This document shows, in pieces, positions 43,345 to 58,219 of a stretch of DNA of 64,000 nt. The stretch comes from Dryomyza anilis. Its lineage: Eukaryota; Arthropoda; Insecta; Diptera; Dryomyzidae. A model generated the notes under the pieces. That model was not told the DNA's origin. It saw only the letters and a program-made list of their open reading frames with translations, and ran no database searches. Location: assembly GCA_951804985.1 (NCBI GenBank), contig OX638130.1, positions 116,635,593-116,699,592 on the forward strand. The letters are read 5' to 3'. The stretch's first letter is position 1, and each line of letters opens with the position of its first letter. Both the position numbers and the translations under genes were made by a program.

Positions 43345-45155
43345 TAAAAAATTAAATTTTAGGTGAAAATTGAATTTTTAGTTAAAAACTGAATTTTAGT
43401 GAAAAATTGAATTCTTAGTGATAAATTGAATTTTTAGTGAAAATTTGAATTTTTAGTGAAACTTTGAATTTTTAGTAAAAAATTTGAATTTTTAGTGAAA
43501 ATTTGAATTTTTAGTGAAAATTTGAATTTTTAGTGAAAATTTGAATTTTTAGTGAAAATTTGAATTTTTAGTGAAACTTTGAATTTTTAGTGAAAATTTG
43601 AATTCTTAGTGAAAATTTGAATTTTTTGTGAAAATTTGAATTTTTAGTGAAAATTTGAATTTTTAGTGAAAATTTGAAGTTGTAGTGAAAATTTGAATTT
43701 TTAGTGAAAATTTGAATTTTAAGTGAAAAATTGAATTTTTAGTGAAAAATTGAATTTTTAGTGAAAAATTGAATTTTTAGTGCAAAATTGAATTTTTAGT
43801 GAAAAATTGAATTTTTAGTGAAAAATTGAATTTTTAGTGAAAAATTGAATTTTTAGTGAAAAATTGAATTTTTAGTGAAAAATTGAATTTTTAATGAAAA
43901 TTTGAACTTTTAGTGAAAATTTGAATTTTTTAGTGAAATTTGAATTTTTAGTGAAAAATTGAATTTTTAGTGAAAAATTTAATTTTTAGTGAAAAATTGA
44001 ATTTTTAGTGAAAATTTGAATTTGTAGTGAAAATTTGAATTTTTAGTAAAAAATTTGAATTTTTAGTGAAAATTTGAATTTTTAGTGAAAATTTGAATTT
44101 TTAGTGAAACTTTGAATTTTTAGTGAAAATTTGAATTCTTAGTGAAAATTTGAATTTTTTGTGAAAATTTGAATTTTTAGTGAAAATTTGAATTTTTAGT
44201 GAAAATTTGAAGTTGTAGTGAAAATTTGAATTTTAAGTGAAAAATTGAATTTTTAGTGAAAAATTGAATTTTTAGTGAAAAATTGAATTTTTAGTGAAAA
44301 ATTTAATTCTTAGTAAAAATTTAATTTTTAGTGAAAAATTGAATTTCTAGTGAAAAATTGAATTTTTAGTGATAAATTGAATTTTTAGTGAAAATTTGAA
44401 TTTGAAGTGAAAAATTGAATTTTTAGTGAAAAATTAAAAAATTAATTTGAATTTTTAGTGAAAATTTTAATTTTTAGTGAAAATTTGAATTTTTAGTGAA
44501 AATTTGAATTTTTAATGAAAATTTGAATTTTTTGTGAAAATTTGAGTGAAATTTTTGAAATTGAATTTTTAGTAAAAATTTGAATTTTTAGTTAAAATTT
44601 GAATTTTTAGTGAAAATTTTAATTTTTAGTGAATATTTGAATTTTTAGTGAAAAATTGAATTTTTAGTGAAAATTTGAATTTTTAGTGAAAATTTGAATT
44701 TTTAGTGAAAATTTGAATTTTTAGTGAAAATTTGAATTTTTAGTGAAAATTTGAATTTTTAGTGAAAATTTGAATTTTTAGTGAAAATTTGAATTTTTAG
44801 TGAAAAATTGAATTTTTAGTGAAAATTTGAATTTTTAGTGATAATTTGAATTTTTAGTGAAAATTTGAATTTTTAGTGAAAATTTGAATTTTTAGTGAAA
44901 ATTTGTATTTTTAGTGAAAATTTGATTTTTTAGTGAAAATTTGAATTTTTAGTGAAAAATTGAATTTTTAGTGAAAAATTGAATTTTTAGTGAAAAATTG
45001 AATTTTTAGTGAAAAATTGAATTTTTAGTGAAAAATTGAATTTTTAGTGAAATATTGAATTTTTAGTGAAATATTGAATTTTTTAGTGAAAAATTGGATT
45101 TTTGATTGAAAAATTTATATATAGTGAAACAATTAATATTAGTGAAAAGTTAAAT
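43345..45155 (+). repeat. 19-bp minisatellite, array E (most homogeneous)
   Basis: About 95 units of GAATTTTTAGTGAAAATTT or GAATTTTTAGTGAAAAATT. A block of about 530 bp (28 units) is duplicated: the rare variant GAAGTTGTAGTG occurs at 43676 and again at 44209, with the same neighbouring variants (ACTTTGAA, GAATTCTTAG, TTTTTTGTG) in the same order. This indicates a recent multi-unit unequal exchange. Confidence 0.96.
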
Positions 45156-46447
45156 TTCTTTGAACAAATTTTCGTAAATATATTCTCATATAAATTATTT
45201 TGTCAAGTAATAGATACTTGATCTACATTTTTTGTTAATTGCCAAAAACGATTAAACGCACATCAAAAATTAATTAAAGCGCTCACCCTTAATTCTTTGA
45301 ATTGTATTCATTAATGAATTTGAATAAATTTTTTAATTTATTTCAATCTTCATTATTCCAAAAGAATGACACTTATTAATTCAAACTCTTTGTATTAATT
45401 AAAACTTTCAAACACTTTGCGCAATTCGTTTTAATTAAAAAAACTACATTTGTTTTTAAAACACTTTCAAAAATATTCCATTTAATTAGAATAAACGACA
45501 CGCACGCGACTTAATTGAGACATGCATTGAAAACAATTAAAAACTACTTTTGAATAATTATGCATTAATTTGAGGCGCCTTTCATAGCAAAAAGTGTTGG
45601 GTGGGTGCTAGAATGGTGCTAGAAATATGCGGGTCGACGCGTCGTTATACGCGTGAATAATTTTGACAGAAAAAGGCTAAAAAAAATATATATTTCAACG
45701 ACATGCGGGTGGAAAATACTTTGATATAAGTTTTAATTTTGATTTCCATTGATGCCATTTGAATTGAATTTTTATGGCAGTTTTATTAAATGTTCAGTGA
45801 AATTTAAATTTTATTTAAATTTTCATTTTAATTAGACTTTTGTTTTTTAATAAAGCAATTTTACAATAATGTTATAAAACAACCATATTTCGTACCTCCT
45901 TCTTATACAGAATTTGTAATTAAAACTAACTATTGTCGTATTTTTCACGTTATTCTTTCAAATGTTACGTTTCGTTCAAAATACAAGAAAGGGCTTATAT
46001 TTTTATACATTTTCATATAATAATGTTAAAAGCAGTAAAAAGCCGAAATATTTATCAGTATATGTACATCTTTCTTAAATTAAAGATGTGCATTACATAG
46101 ACCCTGCTAGAAAATTCATCATCTTAAGGATGGCATTATCATGTCCAAGTCTTGTTTGTTATTCAACTGTTCAGGTTATGACAAGCTAAATATACAATGA
46201 ATAGCCCTAGTATTATTTCTACTACAGGTTCAGTATTATAACAAAAATCTGGCTTTTGAACAGTATCGAATTTCTTTTTGACTCTTCGAGAATTTAATTT
46301 GAGAGCATGTGAAATATTCAAAGATCTCAAAATTTTCTGAATCGAACAATAATTTAAATTTGACATATTATAAAAAAAAAGCTGAACCGATGGAGACAAG
46401 TTAAAATTTTTTTAACATTACTTTGGTCTATGCGCAGTGAGCATTGC
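45156..46447. other. AT-rich unique sequence, nothing recognised
   Basis: No gene-like frame; the minus frame at 46163-46399 has no features. A CGACGCGTCG palindrome sits at about 45632. Confidence 0.5.
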
Positions 46448-47165
46448 TCACATACAAAATTTCACCAACTACCTGGATTCATCATATTGATGAATTCATT
46501 TATTGAATTAAAATCGTATTTTTTAAATGTTTTTCATTTTCAATATTTTTTTACATCAAATTTCAAACACAAATAATTCTTATAATATAATAATAGTTTG
46601 GCACTACAGTCCTATAAGAACTTAGGCCGAGCTCTCTAACCATTTTGAGCTGTGCGTGTTATATTTGTGCTCAAAGTGGTGGGACCTACAGTTTATTGAC
46701 GAATCCGAACGGCGGGTGAGAGCTTTTCATAGTCAATGTTTCACTCTCGTAGGTTTGCCATTTACTGCCGAGAGGTAGCGCGGTAAAGAAAAATATTTCT
46801 ATGAAAAGATGTTGTTAGCCCCAGACCAGGCTTGAACCGGGGACCTTTCGGCTCGTAGTCCAACGCACTAACCACTGAGCTACCGCGGCTACTTATTTAA
46901 TTCTTATAGGAGTTATAATATTTAATTGCTAATTATGCGAAGACTCCATTTCATAATATTAATGAATAAGTGTACATCATATTGATGAATTTTGTTCAGC
47001 AAACCATATTAAATTAAATATCATAAATTATATTATAGATAATATAAATAGATAAATGTGTAAATATTGATTGTGAAAAACATTAAAAAAAATACTATTT
47101 TAGTTCAATGAATGAAATCATTAATATGATGAATACAGGTTGTTGGTGAAGTTTTTTTTGTGTGC
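46448..47165 (-). mobile_element. MITE copy 2, interrupted by a SINE
   Basis: Relative of the element at 9262-9720 in opposite orientation. Left end TTCACCAACTACCTGGATTC, right end CAGGTTGTTGGTGAAG with outer TTTTTTTTGTGTGCTC. The arms share AAAATCGTATTTTT and TTTTTCATTTTCAATATTTT. The interior matches the complement of copy 1 (TTGCTAATTATGCGAAGACT). The SINE at 46585-46897 splits it; removing the SINE and one target copy restores a normal MITE of about 0.4 kb. Confidence 0.88.
46585..46897 (-). mobile_element. tRNA-derived SINE, copy 2, nested in a MITE
   Basis: Same structure as the SINE at 35322-35634, about 94% identical by eye. A and B boxes are intact and the anticodon-position triplet is ACG. 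The 11-bp sequence TAATTCTTATA lies on both sides (46574-46584 and 46898-46908) as target duplication. The insertion postdates the MITE. Confidence 0.94.
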
Positions 47166-47984
47166 TCTGAACACCAATAAATCATTTTCGTATGTGTCAT
47201 TAGATTCTATATACTAAAAAAAGTAATTCTAAATTTATATTAAAAAAAAATAAAATTTTTCTGAGTTTAGGTTCAAATATCTCAAAAATTTTAAAGAATA
47301 TAAGCATAGATAAGTATACCTAAATTAGTCCTGAGCATTTAGAGAAAATTTGCATTTAAAGGTTTTTTTAAAAACAAGTTCTGTAAAGTACTGTATTTTT
47401 TTTACTCCAATAAGAGGCTGAAAAGGGCTTTAAATTTCGTTTTTAATTTTCTCAAAAACTTCATGTAATAGCGAAAATCTGTGTATGCAGGCAAAATCAG
47501 CACTCGAAAGTTATATAGAATTGATGTATGTCATATCCATAGTAATATTTTAAAGAAATTTTGTACACTCAGAAAAAAATACTATATAAATAATAGATTT
47601 TTACTAGTAAAAATAGTCAACAGTATAAATTATTATTTTTTATCGGAAAATACCATTAATTACCACAAAATACCATGACATTTCCATTCAGTTTATATGA
47701 AAATATTTATTTTTTGTATACTATTAAATCAATAATTGTCTCATTGACAAATTTTAATGGGATTTGAGGGAATTTTTTTCTGGGTGTATATATAGTACTT
47801 CATTTAAATTTTATCGCAATTTTTATGTTTACTTAAATTTAATTTCAATTCAATAAAATATTAAAATCTTCTACCAATTTTATATAACAAAGCAATTTTT
47901 ATTGATTTTCAGCTGTAATTTAATTTAATTCACTTTGATTTCAAATTTTGATTACAAATGCATTCGAATTTTATTTTTATTACC
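47166..47984. other. AT-rich unique sequence, nothing recognised
   Basis: No gene or repeat that I can support. Confidence 0.5.
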
Positions 47985-48790
47985 CCCAGCCAAAATTGCT
48001 GACATTTTTCAGGAATATTATGGGAATATTTACGGCAAACACACAGAAAACGGCTTATTTTGGGAGGTGCCCCAGACAAAATTTTTGGCATGGTCGAGGC
48101 TGCTTAGAAACATTTTGTTGACATTATTTCAAACAGATAAAGGCGGAGTTTGTATCAAAAGCTGTTTGTTTTCTGCGCGTTCCCCAAATTTTCCATAAAA
48201 TTCCACAAAAATTTACAACCTGCTATACACATCACAAAATATTCAATTTATTTGTGCGTTTGCCGAAAATATGCCCGAAATATTCCAGAAAAATGCCAAA
48301 AAGTTTGTCTCGGGTGGTTGTTAAATTTTGTAAAACTTTTATGGCAGATTCATGTTTTCTGCCCGTTCCCCAAATTTGGTGTGCATCTGCCATACAAATT
48401 CCACAAAAATTTACAACCTGCTATACACTTCCCAAAATATTCTATTTATCTGTGCGTTTGCCGAAAATATGCCCGAAATATTCCAGAAAAATGCCAAAAA
48501 GTTTGTCTGTTAAATTTTGTAAAACTTTTATGGCAGATTCACGACATATTTTGGGTAGTAGCAGAAAACAAAATATTCTATTAATCTGTGCGTTTGCCGA
48601 AAATATGCCCGAAATATTCCAGAAAAATGCCAAAAAATTTGTCTCGGGTGGTTGTCAAATTTTGTAAAACTTTTATGGCAGATTCACGACATAAAACAGG
48701 CAGCTTGTGATACAGACTACGCCTTTGTCTGTTTGAAATATGTAGAAAAAAATATTTCTAAATTGTCTCAAACATGCCAAAAAATTAGTC
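47985..48790. repeat. Interspersed repeat family F, cluster III
   Basis: Starts with TTTCAAACAGATAAAGGCGG (about 48127) and ends with the complement, ACTACGCCTTTGTCTGTTTG (about 48716-48735), i.e. terminal inverted repeats of about 60-90 bp. In between, a sub-unit with GTGCGTTTGCCGAAAATATG, CCCGAAATATTCCAGAAAAA and AAAACTTTTATGGCAGATTC repeats three times (about 48250, 48455, 48590). This is the clearest copy for defining family F as an inverted-repeat element with internal tandem units. Confidence 0.82.
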
Positions 48791-49599
48791 TGCGGTAAAT
48801 TTCAATATTTCTTAAAATAAAAAGCTAAACTACTTTTTTTGAAATTATGTTTTCAATGACGTAGGTATTATATTCAGGTTGTTCACCATCTATTTCATGT
48901 TAATTCTGATTTTAAAAATGGTATTGGATTATAAAACATTACATATTTTCAATATATTTTCAAATACTTTATTTTGAATAGCAACTTATTAACCTAAGCA
49001 CTTCAATAAACTAAATTTTAATAATGTAGCATATTTTAAAATTCATTTTAATTCGAGTTTTAATTTTTATTTTAATTGCAACTCAATTTCAGTACAATTA
49101 AATTTTGATTTGTGTGCAATTATAATTCGATTTTATTGTAATTTTATTTCAATTTGCATGCAAAATCAAATTTTTTAATTTTATCTTCATTACAGTTCAA
49201 TAAACACGCAATTTAATTGCAACTCTTTTAAAAATCCCATATTTTTTCAATAAATTTTTTAATCCATTTCAATTCAATTTTTCATTTTTAATAACATTGC
49301 AATTTTATATCATTTCGAATGTAGTTTCTTTGCTAAAGTTTTACTTTCAATTTCAGTGCTCAATTGTTTAAATGCATTAATGGCATCGTATACGAGGTAT
49401 TTCATTCATGTGTGCATTAAGTTGTCAGCTAACGCATCAATTAAATCACATGGAAAATTTAATGCGTTCATTGATTTTTGTCGTTTTGCGTATTTTTCAC
49501 GTGTTTTTCACGCGCGTTGTTTTTATTTTTTTTTTTTTGTATTTTTTTCACGCAGTAATTTTTAAAAAGTTCGCAAAAAAAAACCAAACAACAAACGTT
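48791..49599. other. AT-rich unique sequence, nothing recognised
   Basis: Contains many TTTTAATT-type words and a poly(T) run at 49527-49540. No gene. Confidence 0.5.
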
Positions 49600-50335
49600 T
49601 TGTATGAAAACCCACGACGACAGACATGAACGAACGGCTGTTGCAACCAGACTATTTTGCACTGGGCTTCAAAGCCGACCGTCAGCTGTGCGTCCGGCAC
49701 ACTGCAGGCCCCTTCTTTGGTGCAACGAACAGAGCAGCAGCACGAGCAAAATCGAGCTGCATGCGGCAAGCGCACGTTGGCGGCTTTGCTTGGAGCTCAA
49801 TATGACAAAAACAAAAAAAAAAAAAACAAAAGCGCAGCACAAAAAACTTGACCAAAAAAATCAAAAAACAATCAACGTCTTTTTTGCTGTTTACGATTGG
49901 AAAAACAGAGCAGAGCCGATGACGAAATCCAGTTTTTCTTTTGCAGCGAGTAACGAGCGAATGAACAGCAATAACAGCGAGTGAGAGCGCAAACGGAGCA
50001 GTGAATAAAAGTGCTGCGAGAGTGACTACTCGGCGAAGAACGAACGAAGAACACGTTGTGCACTCATTGGAAACATAAACAAATCGTTGTTTGAATATTG
50101 CAAGAGCGTAATAATTTAAGAGCAATTTTAAGAGAGCCGTTATAAATCTAAAAAGAGTACGTTTTTAAGAGAGCAAAAGCGCTATTGTAGTTGTTTTGTT
50201 GAATGTGCTCTGTGGAAAGTGCTTTGTGCCCATTTGTGGGCTGCTTGTATAATGGCTGTATAGAGGTTGTAGTGAGGTTGTAGAGTGGCTGCATAAAGGT
50301 TGTAGAGTGGTTATAGGTTAATTTGCAATTGCAGG
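49600..50335 (+). promoter_or_regulatory. Candidate promoter / untranslated first exon with splice donor
   Basis: GC-richer block with CAGCAGCACGAGCAAA, AACAGCAATAACAGCGAGTG and repeated GAGAGC/GAACGAACG words, typical of fly 5' leaders; GAGAG words could bind GAGA factor. It ends at GCAATTGCAGG|GTGAGT, a strong 5' splice site at 50335/50336. The plus frame at 49604-49984 has no recognisable domain and includes a long lysine run, so I do not call it coding. No clear TATA or initiator was found. A plus-strand first exon is possible but unproven. Confidence 0.25.
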
Positions 50336-53611
<3,276 letters not shown>

Positions 53612-54213
53612 GTCCCAGTATGCCATACGTTTCGAGATCGTTACGAGATCAATTTACGTAGCGATATCGAGCGCCAAGTTGGACCTACATGGTAGATAGA
53701 TGTCGATGCGTTCTGTTGGAGTTTTCTTGATACGAAAAATGGTTTGAAATCGGAACGAAATCGAGGAAAAAAATATTCAAAGTTTGAGATTACTGCGAAA
53801 AATATTGCGATATCTATGTGATAAATGTTTAAATATCGTATCGTGTCAATGAATTTGAATGTGTGAGAAATTTATAAATACCCTACAAACCATTTGACGA
53901 TAATTTTAAAATTCGATATAATAATACATATAAAACTCGAAAGTTTTTGAAAATTTAATTGCGTGTTCTATATACTTTTTGTCAAAGGATAAAATTTTCT
54001 GAACAAATAAAATTTGTTTATCGAAAATAAATCCATTTTTGATATAATCTCGATATCTATAACGACAAAAACAACGATTTTATTTTAGATAGGTTCGTTT
54101 TTATCGAAAACCCTAACGATTTCGTATTATTATATATTATCGAAAACGACAATTTGAGGCTATGAACGATATCTTGTCGATATCGTAAAACTATCGTTTG
54201 GTTTGCTGGGTAA
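53612..54213. mobile_element. Possible terminal-inverted-repeat element (weak)
   Basis: CCCAGTATGCCATACG near 53615 is partly mirrored by the complement of CGTTTGGTTTGCTGGG ending at about 54211. The interior is rich in CGATATCG-like words (53680, 54170-54190). The inverted repeats are imperfect and I see no target duplication. Confidence 0.35.
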
Positions 54214-55110
54214 TAATCATCAAAGCAACGTGATCGAACTTTTTTATCGACGTTAGTCGAGAAAACTTCGAGGCATTCAAGGTCTCCGAGACATGGCAGA
54301 CTGCTGGGGTATAATTTAAAATTAACTTTAGATTGAAAAAAATTGTAAAACATAATTTCATTATAAATTTTCTCAATTTCAAATGAAAAATTCTAATTAC
54401 TTATTGAACTTTCTAAAATTAAAATTAAAAAATTAAATTTTTATTTGTATTTTTTCCAATTTTAACCCTTGAAGCACAGATAAAACAAATGAAATTAGAA
54501 AAAATGAGAAAAATTAGAAAAAACTCAAATTGAATTTTTCCATTTCAAAATGGGATAATTTATTGATTGACAAACAAAATAAATCAAAATCTTAAATTTC
54601 ATTAAAAATGTCTTAATTTAAAATGGAAAATTCTAACTACTTTTAGAATATCTAAATTTACAATGGAAAATAATTTTAATTTTTTTGGAATATACCTCTG
54701 ATAACTTCGTTCGATTTTGATGCGTTTTATTGACATTCTGATAAAAATCAAAAAAAAATATTTTTTATATTTTTCATATACATCATATTTCGATTAAAAT
54801 TGTTTTATTTTAACAATTTATGTAAAATCTCACATTTTCAAATGAATACATATTTCGTAGTTGTAGAACTAAAAGTCACCAACTACATTTTCAAAATGCC
54901 AATTGTTCATATACAAAAATCTTTATATATCTTTCAATTTTTGATAGTTGAGCTCAATATTTATACCAAATGATAAGAAAATGCAAATTTATCAATTGGT
55001 ATTTCAACTTCAAAAATGTATTAATTACTTTTTGTAGTAACTACCAACAAAGTCGAAATTTAAGATTTTCAGTTCTAAAACGATATTTTTATTTAATATC
55101 ATTTACTATC
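54214..55110. other. AT-rich sequence, nothing recognised
   Basis: 54930-55065 is the inverted relative of 51231-51320 mentioned above, so part of this stretch is an unnamed interspersed repeat. No gene. Confidence 0.45.
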
Positions 55111-56127
55111 ATGCCAAAGGGGCGAATGTGCAATTTTTGACATTTGCGTTTTTTTACATTTTTGAATGTAGTTTATCCTCAAGTATGCTGTGCCAAAATC
55201 GCGTGTCATTTTGTTGGATATTTCTAGACACAAAAGACAAAACCAAAAGGACGAATTTGAAAAATTGAAAATCTTGTCATGCCAAAAGAGCGTATCTTTT
55301 CGTTTTTACGCTATAACTTTTTATTGGAATAAGATAAAATAGTGATGTAAAGGCATTTATTGTTTGTATTCAAATCACCTATCGTTCTGCATCATTAATT
55401 AAAAATATTTTGCCAAACATTAATTTGCCATTGTTATTTGCAGGAAAAAATGTTTAGCAAAATATTTTTAATTAATGATACAGAACGATAGGTGCTTTGA
55501 ATACAAACAATAAATGTTTTTACATCACCATGTTATCTTGTACCATTAATGAGTTATCGCCCTTTTGGCATGTTTTTCAATTTTTCCAATTTCTTAGTTT
55601 TTTTGCTTTAATTTTTTATTAGTGCAAGATAAAATAGTGGTGTAAAGGTATTAATTGTTTGTTTTTAAAGCACCTATCGAACTGCATCATTATTTTAAAA
55701 TATTTTGCCAAACATTTTTTCCCGCAAATAACAAATGGCAAATTAATGTTTGACAAAATATTTTTAATTAATTATGCCAATAGATAGGTGCTTTAAAAAC
55801 AAACAATTAATTCCTCTACATTACTATTTTATCTTGTGCTAATAAAAAATTAAAGCAAAAAAACGAAGAAATTGAAAATCTTGTCATGCATAAAAATCAA
55901 AAATATTTGAGTTTTTATCTGGATATAGCCTCACAAAATCCGCATTTACAATTCAGTAGGTTTTCCAAATCTAAAGATATTTTATATACGTGATAATAAT
56001 TGACGAATTAACTAAAATAACAGAAAAAAATTAAAAAAATATAAATTTTTCTAATTTTTAAAGCACTTCAAACTTTAAAATTTGATTTCCCAACATTTTT
56101 AAAAATGCACATTCGCCCCTTTAGCAT
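55111..56127 (-). mobile_element. Composite palindromic element, copy 2
   Basis: Ends ATGCCAAAGGGGCGAATGTG and CACATTCGCCCCTTTAGCAT are inverted repeats. 55880-56127 matches the complement of the left part of the element at 28435 (shared TCACAAAATCCGCATTTA, TTGATTTCCCAACATTTTTA), so the copies have opposite orientation. Two palindromic modules (about 55270-55575 and 55590-55880) share the AAGATAAAATAGTG and AAAGCACCTATCG words. No coding content. Confidence 0.82.
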
Positions 56128-57277
56128 GACAGTGACGATATCTTTTGGAACATTTTCACTTTAAAATGGGTTATTTTTTTAATAATAAAAATGCGACGAA
56201 ATCATATATAAAGACCAGATCAAATATTTCACCCAGGAACATATTTTTCTTTACGTATTTCTCGTGTCCTTCATCTAAGACTATTCTCTATTAGAACAGG
56301 CCATGATCATTAACTGATCCTTGAATATTTTTCTTTGTTATAATCTGACGATTATGAAAACTTCATGATCAGTTACTGTTTACCATAATTGGGAAAATAT
56401 CACCAAGATGTATTTTCAATTTTCCACTACCCAAGTTTCCAAAGCCATACCAAATGCAATTTTTTCATCTTTGTATTCTTTTCGCTAACTATCTTCCTAC
56501 ACATACTGTATTACCCCAAGTTACTTTTATTACCTCTCCTTAAACAACAACTTCTTTCCTCACTCTGTCTACATTTTTTCTATTATATTATTGTATATTA
56601 TTCTACCCAATAACCCTTAATAGGTTAAATATAAAATATGAATTTGGAACTTTCTCCTTTCGAAATGCGAAAAACTCATTTTCATTTAGAGTAATGGAAG
56701 AAATCTAAAACTAATTTTAAAGTTTTTAAATTTCATTTCAAAAACTCTTAATTCAAATAGGAAATGTATCAATAAAAAAAAAACTATTGAAAAAAAATTA
56801 TATAAAATTTATATAAACCATCGATCTAATATTGCCAATCATTAATCAGTAATTTCAGCTTGGCAGTAAATTTACAACACGCTTTAACTCTAACTCTTAC
56901 CCCTTAACTTGTAACTTGTCCTCTTTTTAATATCTACCACCTCGGCATATCGATGCGCTTCGGCGACAAGCCACCGATCCCACTGATCTTGTCGCCTTTT
57001 GGCACCGCTTGGCGTAGACACTGCTGTCCGCCGTCGAACATACCATGTTGCTGCCGCCACCTCCTTCTGCAACATGTTATTGCGACTCATTACAAAAGCA
57101 TTTAACATGAAAATTTATTGCAACAGAAAGTTTATGGTGGCGACGGCGGCGCAATATCACGCTGACGGACCGAACTGGTCACATCGCATCCATATTTCTA
57201 CCTATAAAATACACTCAAAAATCAATAGCGATTTTTCATAATGTCAAAGCTACACACAGGTGCGATCGTGATGATCG
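56128..57277. other. Unique sequence with a GC-richer patch
   Basis: 56900-57190 is GC-richer (GCTTCGGCGACAAGCCACCG, TGCTGCCGCCACCTCC). Open frames exist on both strands (56890-57108 minus, 56999-57241 plus) but overlap each other and have no recognisable domain. The rest is AT-rich. Confidence 0.35.
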
Positions 57278-57334
57278 TTATTATTATCATCATCATTATT
57301 ATCATCATCATCATCATTATTATCATCATCATCA
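57278..57334. repeat. (ATC/ATT)n trinucleotide microsatellite
   Basis: Alternating runs of ATT and ATC trinucleotides. Confidence 0.95.
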
Positions 57335-58219
57335 ATGAAAACAACAAGAGCATTCGTTTTTATTGTAACATCTTGGGTTGGTTAATCGTTTGGCTTTGCG
57401 TGATCTTTTGAGTACTTTTATACTCCGCCTTAATCGTTTTTTCTTACGTTTGCTTTCTCGACTTCATCTAGGTTTATTTGTACCTTAGGCTCTTTAAAGC
57501 TCATGAAGCACCTTTTCGTTTTCGGTTTCCTCTTCGTACCCTTTTCTTTGCCTATCCCGCTTTATTCTAGACTTTATTGGTACTTTAGGTTCTTTGAATC
57601 CAGAAGTTCCTTTCACATCTTTATCTCTTCTCACACTCTTCGTTTCTTAACCATCTTCATTTTTGGTTTCTTTCACACCTTCTTCTAGAATTTATTTGTA
57701 CTATAGGTGCATTAAATCCATCTCTTTAATTTCCTTCCTTTCTAATGTTTCTCTTTTATATTCTCTCCGTATCTTCACCGCATTCTTTTTAGTTATCTTG
57801 CATGCCTTTTTCTAGGTTTATTCATAGCCTAGGCTATTTGATGCTCCTTTCAAGTGTTTCTCTCTTCGTACCATTTCCGTTCTTTAAAGCTTTCCTTTTT
57901 ATTTACCACCATATTATAGGCTTTATTCGTACTTTGTTCGTTTCTTTGAATCCATACCATGAAACTCCTTGATCATATTTATATTTCGTGATCTTATAAG
58001 TATTTTTATTCTCCGCCTATCTCGTTTTTCTTTCTCCTTCTCCAATGTTTAATTTGTACCTCATGCACTTTGTATCCAGCTCATGAAGCTCCTTTCACAT
58101 GTTCCTGCGTCGTACACTCTCTGTTTCTCAACCTTCCTTATTTTCCACCATATTCTAGGCTTTATTTGTATTTTGGGCTCTTTGAATTCATCTCATGAAG
58201 CTCCTTTCCTACCTACTTC

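Noticed and set aside
49604..49984. 126-codon plus-strand frame and overlapping minus frame of 147 codons
   Set aside because: Both strands are open because of GC-richer composition; the plus product includes a lysine run from poly(A). No family recognised.
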